The translations under genes and the position numbers were made by a program. DNA of 64,000 bases from Physella acuta. Taxonomy: Eukaryota; Mollusca; Gastropoda; Physidae. Below, piece by piece: positions 13,601 through 24,339 of the stretch. The stretch covers positions 445,001 to 509,000 of the forward strand of contig NW_026732995.1 of assembly GCF_028476545.1 (NCBI RefSeq), written 5' to 3'. Each line of letters starts with the position of its first letter. Within the stretch, counting starts at the first letter, position 1. The notes below the pieces were generated by a model. It ran no database searches and had not been told where the DNA came from. It was given only the letters and a program-made list of their open reading frames with translations.

Positions 13601-16600
13601 TTTATCATTTGAATAGTCAATAAAAAACCCATTGAATCAGAGCAGTTGTATGTAAACATTCAAGTTAGTTTAAACCAGATAAATAAAATTTGATCATATG
13701 GCATTATTAAAAGATAAATAAATAGAACCAATATTTGTGTAGGATAAAATTTTTGTCTTCAAGAAAGTGAGAGATTATTCAGTGCTCTCATTTGCATGTT
13801 TTTTCTTAGTATTACATTTAAATAGAAAAGTAACATCGTATACACTCAGCTACTTATTTTTCCATTTGTTTTTTAAAAAATCCCATCAAGTTCCTTCCTA
13901 TGTTACTATAAATCAAAGAATTTTTATTTTCATCAAAACTTTTTTTCAACCTTTCCCCACCCTCATGGAATGTTGGCTTTGGGTGATAGCTAATTCTTCC
14001 TCTCCTGACTGAATCATCCACTATATCCACTATCCTCCTGAATCCTTCAACAGCATGACTACTTTTGTACTTAGATGCCATGTTTGGTATTGGTAGTTTA
14101 ATTGTCGCCTACCTTTGGGGTTGCAGGTGTCTTTAGTATATGATTAGTTGTTAAATTCTTGAACTGAATAGTAAGTCACTTAATATGTAAACAGTTAATG
14201 CTAGTCACTCTTTAAGTGTTAGCTCATCAGTAGTGTATCAGTTGTCAGTCCCTTGCAAGGTGTCAGTCCCTCAACAGAAGTCAGTCTCTTGTCAGGTAGA
14301 GAGCTGATCTTTAAGATGTTTTTTATCAGGCATGTAAGACCTCAACATTTGATGTAGAAATATTGTCAGTTTTGATAACCAATTAAATTGCTATTTTAAT
14401 AATTATCTCACTGTCCATTTTTGTACTCAATTTAATTGTTAGTTACATAATGATTTCTGTACAATAATGATCTGACTCCATGTTGGTGAATGTAAAAAGT
14501 TTTGCTCCAATCAGAGATCTCGCCATAGCTCTGGGACATCCAACATCAGCTTTAAGGGCAAACCCAATGAAGAGTTGAGCAGGAAGGGTTCTGAGGCTAG
14601 ACTCTTCCATGGGCGCAGCAGGTCTGATGTGGAGGAGGAGGAGGCTCAGTGGCACGTGGACCTGAGGAAGAGGTTCATGAAGGAATACAAGCAGTACCTG
14701 CACCAGCTTGGCTTCATCAAACTCAAGCTGCAGCCTGTGCTCAAAATGTGAGTTACTTGCATGGGGGGGGGGGGGGGGGGTTGTTGGAGGGAGGGCAACT
14801 TTTTACTTCATCAATCATTTTATATTTTGTAGTAGGAAGATAGCGGAGTTTGTTTTTTTCTTATGCGAATCAGCATTTTCACTTTTTTTTAGAATTTAAC
14901 GCAATCATATTTTCATTATTTTTAAAGAATCTGATAGTAAGACCACATTTTTACACTATCCTTAAGACTCAGATAGTAGACCAGGCAAACGCCACTAATT
15001 GTTAATACACATTTTTTTAGGCAAGGCAGAGGTCCACTAATAATAATTTTCACATGTTTGTAGGCAAGGCTCCACTTATGATAAATTTCACATGTTTGTA
15101 GGCAAGGTTCCACTAATGATAATTTTCACATGTTTGTAGGCAAGGCTGCACTAATTATAAATTTCACATGTTTGTAGGCAAGGCTCCACTAAGGATAAAT
15201 TTCACATGTTTGTAGGCAAGGCTCCACTAATGATAAATTTCACATGTTTGTAGGCAAGGCTCTACTAATGATAAATTTCACATGTTTGTAGGCAAGGCTG
15301 CACTAATGATAAATTTCACATGTTTGTAGGCAAGGCTCTACTAATGATAAATTTCACATGTTTGTAGGCAAGGCTGCACTAATTATAAATTTCACATGTT
15401 TGTAGGCAAGGCTCCACTAAGGATAAATTTCACATGTTTGTAGGCAAGGCTGCACTAATTATAAATTTCACATGTTTGTAGGCAAGGCTCCACTAAGGAT
15501 AAATTTCACATGTTTGTAGGCAAGGCTCCACTAATGATAAATTTCACATGTTTGTAGGCAAGGCTGCACTAATTATAAATTTCACCTGTTTGTAGGCAAG
15601 GCTCCACTAAGGATAAATTTCACATGTTTGTAGGCAAGGCTCCACTTATGATAAATTTCACATGTTTGTAGGCAAGGCTCCACTAATGATAAATTTCACC
15701 TGTTTCTAGGCAAGGCTCCACTAAGGATAAATTTCACATGTTTGTAGGCAAGGCTCCACTAATGATAAATTTCACCTGTTTGTAGGCAAGGCTCCACTAA
15801 TGATAAATTTCACCTGTTTCTAGGCAAGGCTCCACTAAGGATAAATTTCACATGTTTGTAGGCAAGGCTCCACTAATGATAAATTTCACCTGTTTGTAGG
15901 CAAGGCTCCTCAATGTCTTTCCAAGCTGGATCTCCAGATAAAAAACCAATGAACCTGCAGAAAACACTGACTGGTGGGATTCTAGTGATGGAGCTAAGCT
16001 TCAGGCAGGAGTTCTTCTGTGTCAAGATGTTTGCCATAGGTTGCTCTCAGTTCAAGGTCAATGTTAACCCACAGGTAGAGGAGGAATATGTATGTACAAT
16101 AGTTTTCAAGTGTTCCACCTTTGTTTTACGCTTAGTACAAACTAACTACAAGGTGGCTTTCTAGAATAGTTTGAAAATATTTCACCTGTCTTTTAATACT
16201 TTAAAAAAATAACTACAATGTTAAATATTTTACCGCTCTTTTAATACTTTTATAAAAAATATAACTACATTTTAACTTTATATTATACTATATAGTGTTA
16301 AAATATCTCACCTTTTACAAAAATACTTTTTTACAAAAATACTTTTGTAAATAAATACTAACTATAATGTGGCTTTACACAGTTTTTTTAAAATATTTCA
16401 CCTCTCTTTAATACTTTTATTAATTTAACTACAGTGTAGCTTTATATTATAGTGTTAAAATATTTCACATTTAAAAAAATGCTTTTATAAGTAAATACTA
16501 ACTTTAATATGGCTTTATACAATAGTTTTAAAATATTTCACATTTAAAAAAATATTTTAAAATGTATACTAACTACAATATGACTTTTTACAATAGTTTT

Positions 16601-19600
16601 AAAGGGTTTAACTTTTGTTTAATAATTGAATAATACTAATTTCAAAGATTGTTTATTCTGTTTATAACTGTAATATTCAATTTTTATGAAAAAGTAGTTT
16701 CCGTTTAAATGCTGATAAATCATGATCATATGTGTAAATGCTGATAAATCATGATCATATGTTTAAATGCTGATAAATCACGACCATAAAACACTTTGAA
16801 CTCTCTTCTGATTTTAGATGCACCTGATCTTTGTGGACGAGTGTGACCGCTACAAAGATCTGATCCATGTCCACTCTTTTGCCCATGATTTTCATCTTCG
16901 TTGTGTACAAACCTACCTCAGCAAGGAGCAAAAAGTTTCTTTCCTTCCTATGGACTTTGACCTTGAAAGTTTTCTGAATGACTTTAAGCAGATCTACCCT
17001 TACCCTCCCAGCTTCTCAAGAAACTGTTTACACCAGGGTAATGGTTGTCTCTTGTTATGTTTTACACACCTGTATTGCTGTATTGTTGTACCATCAACAC
17101 ACCTGTATTGCTGTACCATCTACACACCTTTATAGCTGTACAATCTACACACCTGTATTGCTGTACCATCTACACACCTGTATTGTTGTACCATCAACAC
17201 ACCTGTATTGTACCATCTACACACCTGTATTGCTGTACCATCTACACACCTGTATTGCTGTACCATCAACACACCTGTATTGCTGTACCATCTACACACC
17301 TGTATTGCTGTACCATCTACACACCTGTATTGCTGTACCATCTACACACCTGTATTGCTGTACCATCTACACACCTGTATTCCTGTACCATCAACACACC
17401 TGTATTGCTGTACCATCTACACACCTGTATTGCTGTACCACCTACACACCTGTATTGCTGTACCATCTACACACCTGTATTGCTGTACCACCTACACACC
17501 TGTATTGCTGTACCATCATCACACCTGTATTGCTGTACCATCTACACACCTGTATTGCTGTACCATCTACACACCTGTATTGCTGTACCACCTACACACC
17601 TGTATTGCTGTACCATCATCACACCTGTATTGCTGTACCATCTACACACCTGTATTGCTGTACCATCTACACACCTGTATTGCTGTACTATCTACACACC
17701 TGTATTGCTGTACCACCTACACACCTGTATTGCTGTACCATCTACACATCTGTATTGCTGTACCACCTACACACCTGTATTGCTGTACCATCTACACACC
17801 TGTATTGCTGTACCATCTACACACCTGTATTGCTGTACCATCTACACACCTGTATTGCTGTACCATCAACACACCTGTATTTCTGTACCATCTACACACC
17901 TGTATTGCTGTACCACCTACACACCTGTATTGCTGTACCATCAACACACCTGTATTGCTGTACCATCTACACATCTGTATTGCTGTACCACCTACACACC
18001 TGTATTGCTGTACCATCAACACACCTGTATTTCTGTACCATCTACACACCTGTATTGCTGTCACACCTACACACCTGTATAACTGTACCATCCACAGATT
18101 CCATCATCCTACCCAAGCTGTTGTTCCCAGGCACCATGCTGTATGAGTACATGCTCAGGTTAAAAACTAACGAGTCAGCTAAATTTTTTACAACAGTAAG
18201 GCTTCAATTCTTACATTTTAAAGGAGTGGAGGATGGAAAATAGTATGTTAGGGGTCATACATAAATGACAACCTCAAAGTTTTTAGACCATCTCCTCTCC
18301 TTATATATTTATTATTTATGTAGTTCTTTGCATCATTGTTATAAACCATAAAGTCACATCGGGTTCATGGCCCCTTTTTTCCTTCATCACTCATTTATTT
18401 TAGAAACATACATTTTATTTATATTGGCCCAGTGATTTAATTACATCAAAATGGATGACCCTTTACAAGATAAATGCTTTAGTACTTTTACATAAGGGGA
18501 GCTCAAAGTGTCATATAGCCCAACCATTTAATTTTTAAATAAAAAAAATGTTCCAGCGTGGCAAGTCTGTATTAGTGATCCATGAACTGCTAGAACTGTG
18601 TAGCCAGACCCAGAGCACAGAGGATTACCAGCCAGAGAAGTACATAGCTGGGCTCATCATGACCAATGCCACCCCTGAAGGAACTGCTGATGCCATGAAA
18701 CTGGTGCTCAAATACTTCACAGTGCTGACCAGAGATCAGGACTGCTATCCACTACAGACCCTGGAGAAAGATTTTGGTGAGACAAAAGGCACAGTGGGAG
18801 GCAGTGGTAAAGGTCAGTTGTTTTTATCATCGCTTTATTTGGATCTATTTTTAAGTCTGCTAACACAGACAGCTCATATTTTAATGCAATAAATATATTT
18901 GTTAGTATTTGTTTCATAATTTCTAAAACTGCTGTAATGTTTTTATGGAATATCTATAATTGAAAAGCTGTAAAATTTATGTTGAATATCTATAATTGAA
19001 AAGCAAATCAGAATCTAGCATTCACGTTGCTTACAATGACTTATTTTGTATCAAAAGTGCTCTAAGAAATATAAGATGTATTTGATGCATTGTTTTCTCA
19101 AAGTGAATGAAAACACAGAAAGAAAGGAATCAGAGAATGATCAGTGCAAGCCTATAGCTGTGAGACAACACATCTGCATGCGGAGGGTCCATGTCAACTA
19201 TAGGGGATACTCCAACATGCAACAACTGGCACTGTTGCAGACACTCTTTAAGCAGAGTGAGAAGGGGAGGTAACACAACTAGTTCTTCCCCTCTTGTACA
19301 ATTTTATAACTAAAGTTGTAAATATTACAGAGAAAATTTTACATTTTTTTCTCCAGAGAAAAAATACTTGAGATGGTAGAGTTGTCAACAAGGAAATGTC
19401 GTCGTGATTATCTGTGGCAGCGTCTCCTGACATCTCATCATGTTGAAGATAGCAGCAAGAAAAAATCTGCTGATCCTGATGACAGCACTGATTCAGTAGG
19501 TTTTTTAGCACAGTTTTATCCAGCTGTATGCCTAAAGCTTGTGATGGCACTAGCTACACAGTCTGGTCAATTGTTTGCATGATTGAAACTGTTAAGACAA

Positions 19601-21003
19601 AAAGTTAGATTTATTTCTATATTTTTTTTCATGAAAAAAAACCCATGTATATCCCCAGGGTGCTCCGTTCAGCTCTGAAGAATTTTTTGAGCTGCTTCAA
19701 AGTGTGGCCACCATTTCACTGAATGAGGTGGACAGCCAGCTGACCCCACTGTTCAACATGCCCTACCACTGGTACCATGGGCTGTACACAGCTTTTGTCA
19801 ACAAGTACCCTGGCTCACACCGCTGTTTTACTAGTCCAAACAACAAGACACAGTACATTGTAAGTCATTCAGTCACAACAAGACACAGTACATTGTAAGT
19901 CATTCAGTCACAACAAGACACAGTACATTGTAAGTCATTCAGTCACAACAAGACACAGTACATTGTAAGTCATTCAGTCACAACAAGACACAGTACATTG
20001 TAAGTCATTCAGTCACAACAAGACACAGTACATTGTAAGTCACCCACACACAACAAGACACAGTACATTGTAAGTCATCCACACACAACAAGACACAGTA
20101 CATTGTAAGTCACCCAGTCACTCACACACAAGACACAGTACATTGTAAGACACACACACACAAGACACAGTACATTGTAAGTCACCCACACACAAAAGAC
20201 ACAGTATATTGTAACTCACCCCCACACACAAGACACAGTACATTGTAAGTCACCCACACACAAAAGACACAGTATATTGTAACTCACCCCCACACACAAG
20301 ACACAGTACATTGTAAGTCACCCACACACAAAAGACACAGTATATTGTAACTCACCCCCACACACAAGACACAGTACATTGTAAGTCATTCATTCACTCA
20401 TTACATTTATTCTTTCATCTTATGTTCAACATTTGTATGCCATATTTCATTATCCATGTAGAAAGTTATAATATTTCAAGAAGTATTATTATTACTATTT
20501 TTGAAATGTTTTAACTTTGTTTAATTATTCAAAAATCTTTAACTTATTTCTTTTTGTATAAAAAATTATAAATTGAAGTGAAATTGCTTTATATACTTTT
20601 AGGTTGTTTTTAATGCAAACAATTTGGATATGTTTGCTATGCTGGCTTTGACAGATTCAACTGAACAAATGGTAGGTCAATCTGTTTCGATAATACTTTT
20701 TTATTATGTCAAAATGGTTGTTTGATGAACAGATGAACAAGTGCAAGTTTTTGGTTCTTTCATAAAATATGTGAATTTTTAAAAATCTTTTGTTATTTGT
20801 AAAAAAAGGATTGTAAAAAGATGAACATGTGCCATTTTTTGTTTCATTGGTAGGAACTTTGCGTAGTGACAAAGGAAAAGCTGGTGGACTTCAAGAAACA
20901 CCTGCCTGATTACCCAAACCTGCCTCTGTACAGTCTACAGACCCATGTGGAGGACCTGGTCAATGTCTGCTGTTACCACATGTGGGCCAGTATGCTGCAG
21001 TGA
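1670..21003 (+). CDS. SZT2: SZT2-like KICSTOR subunit, C-terminal ~1036 aa (19 exons, 5' end outside window)
   Basis: Exons read from GT-AG junctions with continuous phase: 1670-1866, 2360-2510, 4059-4198, 4304-4474, 4939-5212, 10795-10920, 11141-11223, 11847-12074, 12874-12909, 14515-14747, 15900-16074 (or 16089), 16818-17037, 18098-18195, 18557-18812, 19104-19269, 19357-19495, 19659-19859, 20603-20671, 20854-21003. The sum gives 1036 codons plus TGA with no break. Recognised family features are LLLYNWS with WNNARSFVLNSILAQKMGLFHH, EDYLMQLKRSCRLFHYC, HVHSFAHDFHLRCVQTYL, and a C-terminus ending NVCCYHMWASMLQ. SZT2 is a scaffold of about 3400 aa in vertebrates that, with KPTN, ITFG2 and KICS2, holds GATOR1 on lysosomes to repress mTORC1 when nutrients are scarce. 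No catalytic motif is visible. The exon ending at 16074 could instead use GTATGT at 16090, adding five residues (VEEEY) in frame. The family name rests on remembered motifs, not on a search. The intron-exon model is much firmer than the name. Confidence 0.72.
2640..3985. repeat. Composite minisatellite: 38-bp block then 27-bp block
   Basis: About 2655-2900 is a 38-bp unit (CATATATGCTGCACATATAC plus a CCCACACCACCACC tail). From about 2935 to 3985 a 27-bp unit dominates (CCACACCACCACCCACACAT plus ATGCTGG). Larger blocks containing a CACCTGTTCATATACTGCCC variant recur near 3020, 3375 and 3535, showing higher-order duplication. It fills the intron 2511-4058 and ends about 70 bp before the acceptor. 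Confidence 0.95.
5384..5808 (-). repeat. LTR (3' LTR of the minus-strand element)
   Basis: 425 bp. The plus-strand copy begins TGTGAGGGTGGGGATTTTTA and ends GCGTCATCACA. It matches the copy at 9603-10027 base for base as far as I can read. Adjacent bases 5809-5823 give a minus-strand purine tract, the expected polypurine tract. Confidence 0.93.
5809..7776 (-). other. Non-coding internal part of the LTR element
   Basis: About 2 kb between the gag-like frame and the 3' LTR. It holds only short frames without recognisable domains. From about 7020 to 7690 it is an irregular array of GACTTCAACGACTTCA-like words (10-20 bp period). This region sits where pol would lie in an autonomous relative. Confidence 0.6.
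7777..9450 (-). CDS. Gag-like nucleocapsid protein of the LTR element (557 aa)
   Basis: One uninterrupted frame from ATG at 9450. The middle (about residues 145-200) is charged and likely coiled coil (EKQREAETYIAGIKEETERI). It is followed by an acidic serine-rich stretch and one CCHC zinc knuckle, CYYCNRTGHKQINC (C-x2-C-x4-H-x4-C), in a basic context rich in Arg and Gln. This is the order expected of a retrotransposon Gag that packages RNA. No protease motif follows. The plus-strand frames across this region are shadows. Confidence 0.8.
   Translation of the reverse strand: MSKKISTFQNFFKRLGLDSCWIFGTSDFSASFLSVSSTTLPLKMPPLYEVGTKTELKSGLEESGRIDDLLLYTNVQNTVKMEHKTRTIEDPDILDELIIRLGQYTTTENRDWLLTVKEFDVKTLDDPDAMEDLINRIVDYKVTGDPDSLLTEEEYDAKIDAELAEKQREAETYIAGIKEETERIRKEIEKMRELRQAKQEMVQSLDTNKNNQIAEPAFYYSYDSDSDDTSSEASEIPTTKSETPHRPTLQKRNTANHTIQINYSQQKHKYSVKCYYCNRTGHKQINCRIRYYDRRQQDAQRNRPKYRQINRKAFMSSFTEASRRTDIFTSKVNNRYATAIRDTLCSTVAVRNTFVQHHQYTGRTQRVHSSRGSTYVWPTAIVTIATPSACKTVEAAVFKNGPYDMILGNITGVKQFNVEFMNHKQQINKQPSIRDNEKVDTKVDEMQFKTGKLIEKVNEVIDDHSRKTTEIGADVLNLGMQNDTVSNRLLRLEKSVNNESEEYVTRNLIADKQYCYSWSALNQMTPSTHLHKHKYSNHRPCESSQHLCTHRAPPYRP
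9585..9600 (-). other. Candidate tRNA primer-binding site
   Basis: Two bases inside the 5' LTR the minus strand reads TGGTGGAGCTGCGGGG. The plus strand therefore reads like a tRNA 3' end, CCCCGCAGCTCC-A-CCA. The U at acceptor position 70 would suit tRNA-Ala, which is only an inference. Confidence 0.6.
9603..10027 (-). repeat. LTR (5' LTR of the minus-strand element)
   Basis: 425 bp, the same boundaries as the left copy. It is followed at 10028-10032 by AAAAG, the right half of the target duplication. Confidence 0.93.
10530..10787. repeat. 41-bp minisatellite ending 8 bp before a splice acceptor
   Basis: About six units of GTTTGAGTCAACATTTCCTC plus ATGTAATCAAAGTAAACCAAT. The last unit runs TTTCCTCATGTAAT straight into GACACTAG and the exon at 10795, so the array repeats the sequence immediately upstream of the real acceptor. 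Confidence 0.9.
12065..12690. repeat. 31/23-bp minisatellite built on a 5' splice site
   Basis: The exon ends CACAAAACT and the intron starts GTAAGTCAATTTACCTGAGG. The array repeats CACAAAACT-GTGAGTCAATT followed by TACCTGAGGCT (31 bp), and a 23-bp form lacks most of the exon part. It spans exon bases 12066-12074 and about 615 bp of intron, giving some 24 copies of a GTGAGT donor core. Confidence 0.93.
12874..12909 (+). CDS. SZT2: 36-nt micro-exon of the SZT2-like gene
   Basis: A short exon between TCATCAG and GTAAGT encodes FPNLLPVPSPVS, exactly 12 codons. The upstream exon ends phase 0 at 12074 and the downstream exon starts phase 0 at 14515, so the micro-exon can be included or skipped without changing frame. 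It is flanked by a donor-derived array upstream (12065-12690) and an acceptor-like array downstream (12940-13535), which could make its inclusion variable. Seen: the junction consensus and phase. Inferred: that it is used. Confidence 0.6.
12940..13535. repeat. 25-bp minisatellite of acceptor-like units
   Basis: About 24 units of CATGGCCATTGTTTCCTTAT plus TTCAG. Each unit ends in a pyrimidine-rich run and CAG, a good 3' splice-site consensus. The array starts about 30 bp after the micro-exon donor. The unit has no stop codon in the forward frames, which explains three long overlapping open frames here. Confidence 0.94.
15010..15909. repeat. 38-bp minisatellite carrying a 3' splice site
   Basis: About 24 units containing TTTCACATGTTTGTAG then GCAAGGCTCCACTAATGATA. 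The real exon starts at 15900 with GCAAGGCTCC directly after TTTCACCTGTTTGTAG, so each unit copies the acceptor and the first ten exon bases. Confidence 0.94.
17060..18096. repeat. 25-bp minisatellite filling an intron
   Basis: About 41 units of ACCATCTACACACCTGTATT plus GCTGT. It starts about 22 bp after the donor at 17037 and its last unit forms the acceptor ACCATCCACAG at 18087-18097. The intron is nothing but this array. Confidence 0.95.
19842..20388. repeat. 35-bp minisatellite built on a 5' splice site
   Basis: Founder: exon bases AACAAGACACAGTACATT then intron GTAAGTCATTCAGTCAC. The 35-bp unit is repeated about 16 times, later units drifting to ACCCACACACA variants. Most units keep an exact CAGTACATT-GTAAGT junction. 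Confidence 0.93.
20854..21003 (+). CDS. SZT2: Terminal coding exon of the SZT2-like gene
   Basis: The acceptor is TTGGTAG at 20847-20853, phase 0. The exon encodes ELCVVTKEKLVDFKK through CCYHMWASMLQ and stops at TGA 21001-21003. The final 20-odd bases of coding sequence, including CTGCAG-TGA, are the founder of the 31-bp array that fills the start of the 3' UTR. Confidence 0.75.
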   Translation, partial: ELCVVTKEKLVDFKKHLPDYPNLPLYSLQTHVEDLVNVCCYHMWASMLQ

Positions 21004-21840
21004 TTGCCACATGTGGACCTGTATGCTGCAGTGATTGCCACATGTGGACCTGTATGCTGCAGTGATTGCCACATTTAAACCTGTATGCTGCAATGATTGC
21101 CACATGTGGACCTGTATGCTGCAGTGATTGCCACATGTGGACCTGTATGCTGCAGTGATTGCCACATGTGGACCTGTATGCTGCAGTGATTGCCACATGT
21201 GGGCCTGTATGCTGCAGTGATTGCCACATTTAAACCTGTATGCTGCAGTGATTGCCACATGTGGACCTGTATGCTGCAGTGATTGCCACATGTGGACCTG
21301 TATGCTGCAGTGATTGCCACATGTGGACCTGTATGCTGCAGTGATTGCCACATGTGGGCCTGTATGCTGCAGTGATTGCCACATTTAAACCTGTATGCTG
21401 CAGTGATTGCCACATGTGGACCTGTATGCTGCAGTGATTGCCACATGTGGACCTGTATGCTGCAGTGATTGCCACATGTAGACCTGTATGCTGCAGTGAT
21501 TGCCACATGTGGACCTGTATGCTGCAGTGATTGCCACATGTAGACCTGTATGCTGCAGTGATTGCCACATGTGGACCTGTATGCTGCAGTGATTGCCACA
21601 TGTGGACCTGTATGCTGCAGTGATTGCCACATGTGGACCTGTATGCTGCAGTGATTGCCACATGTAGACCTGTATGCTGCAGTGATTGCCACATGTGGAC
21701 CTGTATGCTGCAATGATTGTCACATGTAGACCTGTATGCTGCAATGATTGTCACATGTAGACCTGTATGCTGCAGTGATTGCCACATGTGGACCTGTATG
21801 CTTCAGTAATTGCCACATGTGGACCTGTATGCTGCAGTGA
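20978..21840. repeat. 31-bp minisatellite derived from the SZT2 stop-codon region
   Basis: The end of the coding sequence, CACATGTGGGCCAGTATGCT then GCAG-TGA-TTGC, is repeated about 28 times as CACATGTGGACCTGTATGCT plus GCAGTGATTGC. The first unit contains the real C-terminal codons and TGA. All later units lie in the 3' UTR. Confidence 0.94.
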
Positions 21841-23640
21841 TTTTAACTTGTTAACCTCTACAATAATTCAGTTAAAATTTTTCACAAACAAAAGCTTAAT
21901 ATATTTTTCTTTGAAAATGTAAAAAAGGAATAGGCATCAATGTATAAGCTATGCTTTGTATATGCAAACATAAATTATTCTTTTTTGTACTAAAGCAAAT
22001 TAGATATATTACAATGCTCAAATATCAATGGATTTTTTTGTCGTGATGAAATGAAAGAAGTTTGTACAGATTTTCTTGAAATTGTCATTTTATTGTTCTT
22101 GTGTAACATGAGTTGCTGTTCTTTTTTATATCTTCTTTAATTTGTTCAAGATTGTTCCATTAAATAACAGAACAAGCCTTTTGTGCAATAAGTTTGTATG
22201 AGTTGAGCCTCTGACAGGGTACCCTCAATTTTTCACATGTCCCAGATTTGGTTTTATGAATGAAAAGAATAACACATTCCCCTACATTCATCTAACATCA
22301 CTTGTGTTGAGTTTTTTTCTTAGCTATTCTTTTTTTTTTAATTTGAAAATATTTTGTTTTGTAACTAAAAAATTTTTCTTTAAGATTTCATAAACTTATA
22401 CACAGAATTGCTGCTAGCAGGCCAGTAAATTGCCAAGACTTAAAAAAATATTTACCTCTGGCAAATTATGTTTATATTTTTGTATTAGTACATACATATT
22501 TTTTCTTTATACATCTGTGAATGAAGATGCATATAATTTATAACCAGATTTGAAAAGTTTCAGTATGACTACTGTTGTATGATAAAAGTGTGTACATATG
22601 GATGGCTCAAGTTGTTGATATGTGGTTGGCTTTTGTATAGCTGGTTGTGTGTTCATAGCTCACTGATGATTGATAAATGGCAGAACAATGGATTTTTCTT
22701 GATTGTTGAGCGGATAAAACAAACTTCAAATTTGATTGCCTTTAGTGCATTATCATGAATAAACTTCTTTAAAATTGAATATATTTTTTCTTATGTTTAT
22801 GTTTCAGTTTGTGTGTTAAACCGACTGTGTTGTTTAGTTTGTTCAGTCTGACTAGTCCAAATTTGCTCCAGTAATCTAAGATGTCTATTTTGTGTTACTA
22901 GTTGTTACTTGACTTTGTTTTATTAACGTGTATAAATAAATATTTGTAAATGACTAAAGCTGTCCCAGTTTTCTGCCTAAGATGTCTATTCTATTTTGTG
23001 CTGTCCTTTGTGCCACAAACCCCTTTGCCACCCCTCCCCCACTTAACGTAAATAGATTTTATCAGCTTTAACTTAAGTTTACTCAAATCTCATTACATCT
23101 TGTTTCGTTACACCCAGCGGAATTTTTTTAAACAGATTACTTTAGGTTGCCTCACAAAGTCATGCTGTCTCTCCTTTCATTTTAAACGGAGTAAAGTTTT
23201 TTTTCCAATCAGAAAATTTTCTTTTAAATCAGAAGATAACAATTTTCTCATGATCGACAATATAAGTCAATAGCATTGTACTAATAAAATGTGTACCATA
23301 TTTAAAAAAAAGATAGATAACTCTCAGTGGTTAGCGCAAAATTCGACTTTCACTATGAACAAAATTTGTTACAAATAGAATCTAGTCTAGATCTAGATCT
23401 AGAATAAATATTATTAAATATTAAACCTGTTGTTTAGCAGAATTAAAACTAGAATTCTAGATCTAGATAATCTAAGTCACTCTTACTCTTAGGTCTTAGG
23501 CTTCATGTGGCAATACATCCAATTTGTAGATAGTAGTAGAGTTTGTATAGTAGGAGTAGGCCATAGGGCGGAGTGAGTCTATGCCAGGGCTCTAGTCTTG
23601 AGTCAAGAAGAATGCCCAGGTCTAAATTTAGTAAATTCTT
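21841..23640. other. AT-rich stretch: probable SZT2 3' UTR and intergenic DNA
   Basis: No coding signal seen on either strand. AATAAA hexamers occur at 22758-22763 and near 22935 and could end the SZT2 transcript. (TCTAGA)-type short repeats lie near 23385-23410 and 23455-23470. Otherwise nothing recognisable. Confidence 0.4.
22758..22763 (+). promoter_or_regulatory. Candidate polyadenylation signal for SZT2
   Basis: First canonical AATAAA that I see downstream of the stop-derived array, about 1.75 kb after the stop codon. AT-rich context makes chance occurrence likely. Confidence 0.25.
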
Positions 23641-23644
23641 ATTA

Positions 23645-24118
23645 GGAGGTCGTTCACCGTTCATAAATGACGTCACACGGGAGGGGGGGGGGGGGGTCCA
23701 TAATTAAAATTAATCAGTGCAGCATACATCAAATATTTAGAATCTAGATCTAGATCTAGAATCTATCTTTAGTTCTTTAGCATACAAGTACAAGTCTACA
23801 TGTGGCAATCACTGCAGCATTATAAAAACGCAATATGATATATGTTAGAAAATGAATTTTAGCCGTTATTTTGTGTTTTAGAAAACTATTTTAATAAATT
23901 GTAGGCCCTAATACTAATAGCCTAATATACTAATAGGCTCTAATAGGTATTAAAATAGTGTAGGCCCTATGTCATGTCTATGTTGACAGAGTTCAGACTA
24001 GATTTTGGAAAAAATTCAACTACAGTTTTGAAGGGGGGGGGGGGGGGGGGTTGTAGGTTGACATAATTAAAAATTTAAAATAGCATGATGTCATACAATA
24101 CATGGATGACCCCTAGGC
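23645..24118. mobile_element. Decayed inverted-repeat MITE with internal G tracts
   Basis: The left part contains CATAAATGACGTCACACGGG followed by a G run. The right part ends ATGGATGACCCCTAG after a second G run near 24036-24050. Both ends resemble the cleaner 190-bp element at 30966-31155. Boundaries are approximate and no target duplication was resolved. Confidence 0.35.
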
Positions 24119-24242
24119 CCTAAACGAGATTAATTTAAACAAAAATTAGGCCTATGCTTAATAAATAATGATTAATAACTAGGCCTGCTAACTAATTATT
24201 AGGCTAATTTAGTAATTAAAGCCAATTATTCTAACGAAGTGT

Positions 24243-24290
24243 CTATTCACAGTCGACTGTGAATAGCCGTATTGGGGCTATTCACAGTCG
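24243..24290. repeat. Palindrome plus hairpin module, left copy
   Basis: 24243-24266 is a perfect 24-bp palindrome with half-site CTATTCACAGTC. It overlaps a hairpin GACTGTGAATAGCC / GGCTATTCACAGTC with loop GTATTGG. The same hairpin recurs at about 25023-25060. Confidence 0.75.
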
Positions 24291-24339
24291 TATTCACGTG
24301 ACCGTTTTTGATACATTTAATGTTAAAAATACCTAACCA

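Noticed and set aside
15010-15909. CRISPR-like array (25-38-bp repeats)
   Set aside because: Units are directly tandem without spacers, and the window is intron-containing animal DNA.
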